A DNA stretch of 12,244 nucleotides from Actinocrinis sp046724665 (GTDB taxonomy: Bacteria > Actinomycetota > Actinomycetes > Streptomycetales > Catenulisporaceae), in the NCBI GenBank assembly GCA_046724665.1, contig JBKOWZ010000208.1, positions 1 through 12,244 of the forward strand, read 5' to 3'. How positions within the stretch are numbered: the first letter of the stretch is position 1; each line of letters begins with the position of its first letter. Positions 7,183 through 12,244 of this stretch are shown here, piece by piece. The notes beneath the pieces are model-generated. The model saw only the letters and a program-made list of their open reading frames with translations. It made no database searches and was not told the DNA's origin. Both the position numbers and the translations under genes were made by a program.

Positions 7183-9279
7183 TCAGGAGACGTTGAGGCT
7201 GTTGTCGTCGAGGACGAAGGAGGTTTGCAGGGAGCTGTCCTCGGTGGCGGTGAACTTCAGCGTGATGCTCTGGCCGATGAAGGAGGCCAGGCTGAAGCTG
7301 TGCTGCGCGTAGCCGGTGACGTGGTTCAGGTTGGAGTAGGTCGCCAGCGTGCTCAGCACTGTGCCGGAGCTGTTGAGGACCTGGACCTTGACCGTGTCGT
7401 ACGCGGTCGTGGTGGTGGTCTCGGCGGTGTCGATGTGCATCCAGAACGCGAAGGTCGCGGCCTTGCACGTCGCCGGGATGGTCACGCTCTGCGCGGCGGT
7501 GTCGGTGTGGGCGGCGCCGTAGCCGTCCATCCAGGCGAACCAGCTGCCGGAGTGGGGCGTCTGGCCGCTGTTGCTCAGCACGCCGGAGGTCAGCGTCCAC
7601 GGGCTGGCCGTCCCGGTCTCGAAGCCGGGGTTGCCCAGCAGCTGCGCGGCGGTGCAGCCGCCGGTGGTGCCGACGGTCCAGGTGAAGGTGACCGAGCCGC
7701 TCGCGTTGGTGGAGTCCTTCGCGGTGACCGTGACCGTGTACGTTCCGGCGGTCGTGGTCGTGCCGCTGATCAGGCCGGTGCTGGAGCTGATGGAGAGCGT
7801 CGGGGGCAGGCCGGTCGCGCTGTAGGTGAGCGCGGCGCCGCCGGAGTCGGTCGCGTGGATCTGCAACGAGACCGACGCGCCGACGGCGGAGGACTGCGAA
7901 CCCGGGTTGGTCACCGTGACGGTGTTGCCGCCGGTGCCGCCGGTCTGGAGGCCGGCGATGCCGTTCGGGGTGCCCCAGCCGGTCGGGCCGTCGAAGCCGG
8001 CGCCGGCGGTGCACAGGTACGACGGGCTGCACGTGCCGTCGTTGCCGCTGGTGACGTCGAAGAAGTTGCCGGTGTGGGTGTAGATGTCGTTGGCGGGCGT
8101 GCTGCCGGGGTTGCCCGCGAGCGCGTACATCGCCGCGACCATCGGGGACGAGGCGCTGGTGCCGCCGATCTCGTTCCAGCCGGTGTTGCCGTTGGAGGTG
8201 TCGTACACCGCCACGCCGGTCGCCGGGTCGGCGTCGGCCGCGACGTCGTTGTCGATGCGGTGCGTGCAGCCGGCCGGCAGGCTCAGCGCGGCCTGCCAGG
8301 ACGGCTTGGCCTCGACCGAGGAGCAGCCGGAGCCGGTGCCCTCAGAGCCCTGGGTGGTGTTCCAGACCGTCTCGGTCCAGCCGCGCGAGTTCGAGGCCGT
8401 GCTCAGCCGGGTGCCGCCGACCGACACGACGTTCGGCGAGGTCGCCGGGTAGCTCGTGCCGTAGTCGGAGTCGCCCGCGGAGACGGTGATCACCACGCCG
8501 GGGTGGTTGAAGTACTGGGAGTCGTACGAGGTCTCGGTGGAGAACTCGCCCGCGCCCCAGGAGTTGGAGATGTAGCCGGCGATGTTCGCGGCGGCGTTCT
8601 GCGCGATGAACAGGCCGTCGCTCGAGTCGTCCTGCGCCTCGACCAGCACGATGTTGCACAGCGGGCAGATCGCCGAGGCCATGTCGAGGTCGAGCGCGGC
8701 CTCGAGGGTCCAGTCGTCGTTGGCCGGGGCCGCGGCGGGAAGCGGGGAGGTCTGGCCGTTCTGGTTGACCTTGCGGAAGTTCACCGCGGGCAGGCCGGCG
8801 GCCGAACGGTAGGCGTTCAGGTCGCTCGCGGCGTTCGGGTAGTCGAACGCGTCAACGACCGCGACGGTGCGGCCGGCGCCGTTCGAGGCCGCGGCCGCGG
8901 TCAGCGCGTAGGCCGCCTGGAGCTGCGACGGTCCATAGCCGACCCCGGCCGGAATCGCGTTCGGCGAGACGTCGGCCGTCAGCGGCTTGATGCCGGAGCG
9001 CTTGAGCGCGAAGCAGGACTTCTGGCCGGCCACGATCACCGCGGGGCAGGCGCGGCTGTAGCCGGAGTTGGCGGCGCTGGGTGCGGGCTGCGAGGCGTGG
9101 GCCGAGCCCGCCGCCTCCGCGGCGATCAACTGCGCCGCGGCGGTGCCCGACGGCGTCGCGGCGCTGTCGAGCGACGGCGCGGCCACCGCGGTCGCCGCCG
9201 TGCCGAAGCTCAGAGCGCCGCCCAAGACCAGGGCCGTGGCAAGACGCGCCGAAGCGCGCATGCGGATGCTGAGGTGCAC
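7183..9279 (-). CDS. Secreted sedolisin (S53) serine-carboxyl peptidase with Ig-like and jelly-roll domains
   Basis: A 698-residue exported protease. Residues 1-34 are a signal peptide (MRASARLATALVLGG core, AVAA cleavage region). The catalytic domain (about 111-445) has the complete sedolisin set: E193 and D197 (TLEAALDLD), oxyanion D270 (SAGDSDYG) and nucleophile S375 (GGTSASSP), plus a likely calcium site near D408 and D430. The stretch 35-110 is far shorter than the usual 140-180-residue Pro-kumamolisin propeptide. Residues about 452-537 form an Ig-like (He_PIG) domain, and about 545-698 a beta jelly-roll (NPGFETG start, LDDNSLNVS end) resembling carbohydrate-binding or P-type modules. 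The catalytic part has eight cysteines (C78, C89, C205, C208, C319, C338, C417, C423). Start: GTG 9279 with GAGAGGG at 9289-9295. The open frame continues upstream to an ATG at 9495, but that ATG lies inside the -35 hexamer of the promoter. Role: degradation of extracellular protein. Confidence 0.9.
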   Translation of the reverse strand: MHLSIRMRASARLATALVLGGALSFGTAATAVAAPSLDSAATPSGTAAAQLIAAEAAGSAHASQPAPSAANSGYSRACPAVIVAGQKSCFALKRSGIKPLTADVSPNAIPAGVGYGPSQLQAAYALTAAAASNGAGRTVAVVDAFDYPNAASDLNAYRSAAGLPAVNFRKVNQNGQTSPLPAAAPANDDWTLEAALDLDMASAICPLCNIVLVEAQDDSSDGLFIAQNAAANIAGYISNSWGAGEFSTETSYDSQYFNHPGVVITVSAGDSDYGTSYPATSPNVVSVGGTRLSTASNSRGWTETVWNTTQGSEGTGSGCSSVEAKPSWQAALSLPAGCTHRIDNDVAADADPATGVAVYDTSNGNTGWNEIGGTSASSPMVAAMYALAGNPGSTPANDIYTHTGNFFDVTSGNDGTCSPSYLCTAGAGFDGPTGWGTPNGIAGLQTGGTGGNTVTVTNPGSQSSAVGASVSLQIHATDSGGAALTYSATGLPPTLSISSSTGLISGTTTTAGTYTVTVTAKDSTNASGSVTFTWTVGTTGGCTAAQLLGNPGFETGTASPWTLTSGVLSNSGQTPHSGSWFAWMDGYGAAHTDTAAQSVTIPATCKAATFAFWMHIDTAETTTTTAYDTVKVQVLNSSGTVLSTLATYSNLNHVTGYAQHSFSLASFIGQSITLKFTATEDSSLQTSFVLDDNSLNVS

Positions 9280-9431
9280 GCGAGTTGTCCCTCTCGGGTG
9301 AGTGCGACCGGCGCAGGGTGGCGCACGGCCGCATGGGTGTGGGTAGCGCGGCCTTCGGTCGGCGCACGGGATCGCCGCGGCACGAACAGGCCGGCGAGAT
9401 GGTCGAACGGTGTGGGTAATTCGCATGGAAT

Positions 9432-9453
9432 GCCGGGTGTGTGGGCACCCGGC
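9432..9453 (-). other. Stable hairpin in the 5' leader of the peptidase mRNA
   Basis: GCCGGGTG (9432-9439) pairs perfectly with CACCCGGC (9446-9453) around a 6-nt loop. It sits just downstream of the predicted transcription start (around 9460), at the 5' end of a leader of about 180 nt. It may stabilise the mRNA; no known riboswitch class is recognised. Confidence 0.45.
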
Positions 9454-9466
9454 GTACACGGCGTTG

Positions 9467-9495
9467 AACGTAGCGCTCGCCCTGAAGTGGGTCAA
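9467..9495 (-). promoter_or_regulatory. Sigma70 (HrdB)-type promoter of the S53 peptidase gene
   Basis: On the minus strand, TTGACC (9490-9495) and TACGTT (9467-9472) are separated by exactly 17 bp, a good match to vegetative actinomycete promoters. The predicted start of transcription is near 9460. Its position decides the gene start: the ATG at 9495 would lie inside the -35 element, so translation must begin further downstream, at GTG 9279. Confidence 0.65.
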
Positions 9496-9516
9496 TGATG
9501 AGTCAGGCTAAATAGT

Positions 9517-9561
9517 GGCTGTAGCGGCGCCCGTAGGGAAAACCCTGCTGCCGCTACAGCC
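9517..9561 (-). terminator. Nested hairpin, probable terminator of the hydrolase gene
   Basis: A perfect 12-bp outer stem, GGCTGTAGCGGC (9517-9528) with GCCGCTACAGCC (9550-9561), encloses a second small hairpin AGGG-AAAA-CCCT (9535-9546). It lies 46 bp after the hydrolase stop and 21 bp before the peptidase -35 element. On the minus strand it is followed by a short AT-rich stretch (ACTATTTAG). Termination is the simplest role. Confidence 0.65.
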
Positions 9562-9579
9562 GTGTCGATCTAACGATCA

Positions 9580-9600
9580 GCCGTCTGTCACGCGGACGGC
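9580..9600 (-). terminator. Small hairpin directly after the hydrolase stop codon
   Basis: GCCGTC (9580-9585) pairs with GACGGC (9595-9600) around a 9-nt loop, 7 bp beyond the stop codon. It may be the first part of a two-hairpin terminator with the larger structure at 9517-9561. Confidence 0.4.
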
Positions 9601-9607
9601 CCTGTTG

Positions 9608-11053
9608 TCAGGAGTTTGGCACTGTGTCGATGAAGTGCTTTCCACTGCTGTAGTAGCCGTTGACCGCGGACTGCACGGCGGCGGTGGACTGCGCGACGCC
9701 CTTGGCGAAGTACACCCAGTTCACCTTCTGGTCCCAGGTGCGCGCGCCGGTGAACGGCAGGTCGATGAACCACTCGTTGAAGTCGATGGTCATCGGCTGG
9801 CGCGGGTAGTACTTGCCGGTGCTGGAGAACACCTGCGCGCCGTCGATGTAGTAGGTGACGGTGCCGCCGAGGACCGTGGCCACCAGCGTGTGCCAGCCCT
9901 GGAGGCTTCCCATGGTGTCGTTGGTGACGCGGTCCATGGCGTCGGCGCTGTACCAGGTGGTGGTGTACATCGAAACCGGCGGCCCGCCCCAGCCTCCGTT
10001 GGGCAGGTATTCGAAGTCGTCCTCGCTGTAGAGTGCGTTGTCCGGGGTGATGGTGTAGAAGGTCTCGTTGATGTGGTCGCCGTTGGCCCCGGCGGTCGGC
10101 CGGTCGTTGAGGTAGACGCGGGCGGCGTAGGTGCCCTCGAAGAACTTCTGGTGCGTGGTGTCGATCTCGGCCTGCTTGGTGCCGGCCGCGGTGCCGTCGG
10201 TCGAGGCCGTCATGTCCATCGCGTGCCCGCCCTGCGCGGTGGAGTCGGACCGGAAGCTGAACGTGTCCGCCGACCAGGTGTTCTGGATGCCCGGGCCGCC
10301 GGCGCCGGTGCGGATCGACCAGCCGTGGGCGGCCAGGTTCGGGTCGGACGGGCCGGTGTAGGAGAAGTCGTCGAACAGCACGCCGGACGGCGGCGGGTTC
10401 GAACCGGTCGGGCTGGCGCTCGGGCTCGACGACGCGGACGCGGAGGGCGAGCCGGTGCCCCCGGTGCCGCCGTTGGGGTCCACGCCCCAGACCAGCGCGC
10501 CGTTCTGGTACGCGGTCACGTGGTTCCACGCGGTGTACGCGGAGTCTGCCGCGTTGAACGAGTAGTCGTTGGCCTGGTTCACGTTCTGCCAGTCGCTGCG
10601 GTACAGCCGCAGCTGCATGTCGCCGCTGTTCGCCCCGGCGGCCAGGGATCCGGCCGTGCCGGTGAAGTTGAGCTGGAGGTAGTGGTCGGCGGTGGCGGTC
10701 GGAGTGGACATCGCGTTGACCGTGCCGGTCAGGTTCGAGCAGCCGACCACCGCCCACGCGCAGGCGAAGGTGTAGGAGACGCTCGCGTCGGCGGTGAAGT
10801 AGTAACGCAGCGTCAGCTGCGAGTACGGGATCGCGCCGCCGGTGTTGTTGACCACCTCGAGCCAGGGCTCCGCCTCGTACGTGGTCGCGCCGGTGGTCGT
10901 CTTGTACAGCACGGTGACCGCCGGACCGGCGGCCTGGGCGCTCCACACCGTCGGGTACAGGGCGGCGGCGGTGCACACCGCCGTGGCCGCCGCGGCGAGC
11001 CAGGCGCGGCGCGGACCGCGCGGGCGCCGTCGCGGGTCGGGACTGTGGTCCAT
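9608..11053 (-). CDS. Secreted CBM3 plus GH16-like glucanase/polysaccharide-binding protein
   Basis: A 481-residue exported protein. Residues 1-42 are a signal peptide with an Arg-rich n-region; GPRRAWLAA resembles a twin-arginine motif, so Tat export is possible. Residues about 45-192 are a family 3 carbohydrate-binding module (EPWLEVVNNTGGAIPYSQL at 62-80, LRLYRSDW at 148-155, NDYSF at 162-166), which binds cellulose-like surfaces. A Gly/Ser/Pro/Thr linker (about 194-224) follows. The C-terminal domain (about 225-450) is a concanavalin-like jelly roll with E344-x-D346-x-E348 in SEDDFEYLPNGGWGG; this matches the GH16 catalytic pattern ExDxE, with E344 the expected nucleophile and E348 the acid/base. 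Substrate is likely a beta-glucan, but this GH16 subgroup is not assigned. Start: ATG 11053 with GAGGAG at 11060-11065, 6 nt upstream; the frame is open further upstream but without a signal peptide. It is divergent from a sugar importer gene. Confidence 0.85.
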   Translation of the reverse strand: MDHSPDPRRRPRGPRRAWLAAAATAVCTAAALYPTVWSAQAAGPAVTVLYKTTTGATTYEAEPWLEVVNNTGGAIPYSQLTLRYYFTADASVSYTFACAWAVVGCSNLTGTVNAMSTPTATADHYLQLNFTGTAGSLAAGANSGDMQLRLYRSDWQNVNQANDYSFNAADSAYTAWNHVTAYQNGALVWGVDPNGGTGGTGSPSASASSSPSASPTGSNPPPSGVLFDDFSYTGPSDPNLAAHGWSIRTGAGGPGIQNTWSADTFSFRSDSTAQGGHAMDMTASTDGTAAGTKQAEIDTTHQKFFEGTYAARVYLNDRPTAGANGDHINETFYTITPDNALYSEDDFEYLPNGGWGGPPVSMYTTTWYSADAMDRVTNDTMGSLQGWHTLVATVLGGTVTYYIDGAQVFSSTGKYYPRQPMTIDFNEWFIDLPFTGARTWDQKVNWVYFAKGVAQSTAAVQSAVNGYYSSGKHFIDTVPNS

Positions 11054-11216
11054 CGTTCGCTCCTCGGAATCACGCACTGCTGGTCGGGGGAGGGTGGACC
11101 GCGGGGGCGCGACGGCAGGGGATCCGTCGCCGCGACCCGCGGCCGTGCGCCGCGCGGCGCCGCTCGCGGCATGGGAAAAGTTGACCAAGGGTAAGTTCTT
11201 GCCTCGGTTGCCGAAC

Positions 11217-11245
11217 AAGGTGAACTGATGCGCAGCATCTGTCAA
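11217..11245 (-). promoter_or_regulatory. Promoter of the CBM3-GH16 gene with a palindrome in its spacer
   Basis: On the minus strand a perfect -35 TTGACA (11240-11245) is followed after 17 bp by a weak -10, CACCTT (11217-11222). The spacer contains GATGC-GCA-GCATC (11227-11239), a perfect 5-bp-arm palindrome placed where a repressor would block RNA polymerase. The leader would be about 155 nt. The weak -10 keeps confidence moderate. Confidence 0.45.
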
Positions 11246-11260
11246 GCCTCAGGGCCGCTT

Positions 11261-11271
11261 TGGTCTAGACC
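11261..11271. promoter_or_regulatory. DasR/GntR 'dre'-like palindrome TGGTCTAGACC
   Basis: GGTCTAGACC (11262-11271) is a perfect 10-bp palindrome. Compared with the remembered DasR consensus A(G/C)TGGTCTAGACCA(G/C)T, the 16 bases TTTGGTCTAGACCGTT agree at 12 positions including the whole core. DasR and related GntR/HutC regulators control amino-sugar and chitin use in streptomycetes. It lies directly upstream of the -35 of the sugar-binding-protein promoter and between the two divergent promoters, so it could act on both. Confidence 0.55.
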
Positions 11272-11272
11272 G

Positions 11273-11302
11273 TTGACATGACCATTGGTCAGGTGCCAGC
11301 AT
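11273..11302 (+). promoter_or_regulatory. Promoter of the sugar-binding protein gene with operator TGACCATTGGTCA
   Basis: Perfect -35 TTGACA (11273-11278) and a -10-like CAGCAT (11297-11302) are 18 bp apart. The spacer holds TGACCA-T-TGGTCA (11279-11291), a perfect 13-bp palindrome, the textbook place for a repressor. The motif GGTCAGG at 11287-11293 recurs at 11307-11313, 20 bp on. The leader to GTG 11366 is about 55 nt. Confidence 0.55.
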
Positions 11303-11365
11303 CACCGGTCAGGCCGCCGCCCGCATCTTCGGCCGGGCCCGCGGCTTTCCCCGAGGAGGTCCAAA

Positions 11366-12244
11366 GTGCACAAGCGCTCCCTCGCACCCCTCGCCCTGGG
11401 CACGGCTCTGGCCCTCGGCGCGGCCGGGTGCGGCTCGTCCGGCCCGGCGACGGCGACCGCGTCCGGCCCGGCTTCCGGGGCCGGACGGACGCTCACCGTC
11501 TGGTACATGGACGGCGACCTGAGCAGCAAGGCGCAGGCGGCGGTCAACACCGCGTTCCAGCGGGCCACCGGCGCCAAGGTCACCGTGCAGATCCAGGAGT
11601 GGGACGACATCAACACCAAGATCAGCACGGCGCTGGCGCAGGACACCCCGCCGGACGTGCTGGAGATCGGCAACACCGACGTGCCGCTGTTCGCGGCGGC
11701 CGGCGCGCTCAGCGACATCACCGCGCACCAGGCGCAGATGCACGGCGGCCAGACCTGGCTGCCGGGGCTGGTCGGCCCGGCCACCGTGGACGGCAAGCTC
11801 TACGCCGCGCCGCTGTTCGCCGGCAACCGCGCGGTGATCTACAACAAGAAGATCTGGAGCGCGGCCGGCGTGAGCGCCCCACCGACCAGCTTCGCCGAGC
11901 TGACCGCGGACCTGGACAAGATCAAGGCGGCGAACCCGTCCCCGGCCTTCAGCGCGTTCTACTTCCCCGGCGAGTACTGGTACGGCGCACTCCAGTTCGT
12001 CTGGGACGCCGGCGGGCAGCTGGCCGCCGAGAACGGGACCGCCTGGTCCGGCGGGCTGGAGTCGGCCGCCGCGCAGCAGGGCCTGACGGCGTGGAAGAAC
12101 TTCCAGAACAGGTACTCGACCGCGGCGTCGCGCGGCGTGGACACCAAGAGCCCTGATCAGGCGGCGCTGTTCGCCGACGGCAAGGCCGCCGCGATCCTGG
12201 ACACCAGCGTCAACACCGTGCTGAAGGACAACCCGGCGCTCAAG
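11366..12244 (+). CDS. ABC transporter sugar-binding lipoprotein (family 1 SBP; 3' end outside window)
   Basis: The frame is open from GTG 11366 to the last base, 293 codons, about two thirds of a usual 420-residue protein. Residues 1-21 are a lipoprotein signal (HKRSLAPLALGT start, GAAGC lipobox) with C22 as the lipidated residue and a Ser/Gly/Ala/Pro-rich tether. The rest is a family 1 extracellular solute-binding domain of the MalE/UgpB type: LTVWYMDGD, PPDVLEIGNTDVPLFAAAGAL, DGKLYAAPLFAGNRAVIYNKKIW and ADGKAAAILDTS are characteristic. It should capture an oligosaccharide or sugar at the outer membrane face and pass it to permeases encoded beyond the window. Start: GTG with GAGGAGG at 11353-11359, 6 nt upstream, followed directly by the lipoprotein signal. 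A GGTC/GACC palindrome cluster lies over its promoter, and the divergent gene encodes a secreted polysaccharide-binding hydrolase, so its ligand may be a product of that enzyme (inference). Confidence 0.93.
   Translation, partial: MHKRSLAPLALGTALALGAAGCGSSGPATATASGPASGAGRTLTVWYMDGDLSSKAQAAVNTAFQRATGAKVTVQIQEWDDINTKISTALAQDTPPDVLEIGNTDVPLFAAAGALSDITAHQAQMHGGQTWLPGLVGPATVDGKLYAAPLFAGNRAVIYNKKIWSAAGVSAPPTSFAELTADLDKIKAANPSPAFSAFYFPGEYWYGALQFVWDAGGQLAAENGTAWSGGLESAAAQQGLTAWKNFQNRYSTAASRGVDTKSPDQAALFADGKAAAILDTSVNTVLKDNPALK

Larger units (their letters stand above)
9280..9607. other. Intergenic region between secreted hydrolase and secreted peptidase genes (328 bp)
   Basis: No gene is seen here. 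Reading leftward along the minus strand from the hydrolase stop, it holds a 6-bp-stem hairpin (9580-9600), a nested hairpin/terminator (9517-9561), a sigma70-type promoter (9467-9495), a leader of about 180 nt with a stable hairpin (9432-9453), and the peptidase ribosome binding site (9289-9295). The two minus-strand genes therefore look like separate transcription units. Confidence 0.7.
11054..11365. other. Divergent regulatory region between hydrolase and sugar-binding protein genes (312 bp)
   Basis: No gene is supported here. The left part (11066-11210) is the leader of the hydrolase mRNA; it is very GC-rich, includes a perfect 14-bp palindrome GCGCCGCGCGGCGC at 11147-11160, and has a TGACCA half-site at 11182-11187. 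The centre (11217-11313) carries two back-to-back promoters and several palindromes built from GGTC/GACC. The right part is the leader of the binding-protein gene, ending in GAGGAGG at 11353-11359. Confidence 0.7.

Noticed and set aside
9280..9495. N-terminal extension of the peptidase from an ATG at 9495
   Set aside because: The extra 72 residues hold no signal peptide, and the ATG lies in the -35 hexamer of a well-spaced promoter; GTG 9279 has a ribosome binding site and a signal peptide follows.
7225..9498. Very long open frame (757 codons) on the plus strand, opposite the S53 peptidase gene
   Set aside because: Its translation is Gly/Arg/Ala/Val-rich with no domain, as expected opposite a high-GC gene; the minus-strand frame has signal peptide, catalytic residues and beta domains.
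11147..11160. Perfect 14-bp palindrome GCGCCGCGCGGCGC in the hydrolase leader, possible operator
   Set aside because: It contains only G and C in a very GC-rich leader, so chance is likely; noted within the intergenic entry but not called as a site.
9515..11194. 559-codon open frame on the plus strand opposite the CBM3-GH16 gene
   Set aside because: Composition dominated by Gly/Arg/Val with no recognisable motif; it also starts inside the terminator hairpin and runs antisense to a clear secreted protein.
11278..12156. Plus-strand 292-codon frame overlapping the sugar-binding protein
   Set aside because: Arg/Gly-rich translation without motifs and no ribosome binding site; the +2 frame from GTG 11366 has a lipoprotein signal and solute-binding motifs.
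1..12244. Mobile elements, CRISPR arrays, tRNA/rRNA, phage or defence genes
   Set aside because: No transposase, integrase, regular spaced repeats, tRNA-like cloverleaf or defence-family protein was recognised; the STAND protein alone is not evidence for a defence system.

Overview
The window comes from a high-GC Gram-positive bacterium, most likely a mycelial actinomycete (Streptomyces, Catenulispora or a relative). Evidence: strongly G/C-biased third codon positions, GTG starts, GTGA gene overlaps, an AfsR-like STAND regulator, a CBM3/GH16-type secreted enzyme, and a possible leaderless regulator gene. Genus and species cannot be fixed from the sequence alone.

Left part (1-2793), sensing and transport: the 3' end of an ABC transporter ATPase of the LolD/MacB type is followed by an OmpR-family response regulator and its sensor kinase, which overlap by 4 bp. 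A TCTCA direct repeat with 11-bp period lies between the ATPase and the regulator and looks like a response-regulator box. Centre-left (2968-5460): a large signalling ATPase with an HTH domain, an NB-ARC domain and TPR repeats. It resembles AfsR but has an XRE-like HTH in place of the SARP domain.

Centre (5548-7098): a TetR repressor gene is divergent from an atypical SDR oxidoreductase gene. The 93 bp between them are AT-rich and carry repeated ACAGT/ACTGT half-sites over the TetR promoter, so the repressor probably controls itself and the SDR. A 17-bp perfect hairpin (7132-7170) separates the SDR from the convergent gene to its right.

Right part (7183-12244), extracellular degradation and uptake: two minus-strand genes for secreted enzymes, a sedolisin (S53) peptidase with C-terminal Ig-like and jelly-roll domains and a CBM3-GH16-like polysaccharide-binding hydrolase. 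Divergent from these is the 5' part of a lipoprotein sugar-binding subunit of an ABC importer, which runs off the window. The 312-bp region between the hydrolase and importer genes holds two back-to-back promoters, each with a palindrome in its spacer, and a GGTCTAGACC palindrome close to the DasR/GntR 'dre' site. The layout suggests coordinated control of polysaccharide breakdown outside the cell and oligosaccharide import.

I found no tRNA, rRNA, CRISPR array, insertion sequence or phage feature. All genes belong to families I recognise. The points most worth following up are the regulatory architecture at 11217-11313, the short-propeptide multidomain sedolisin, and the TetR/SDR operator cluster.
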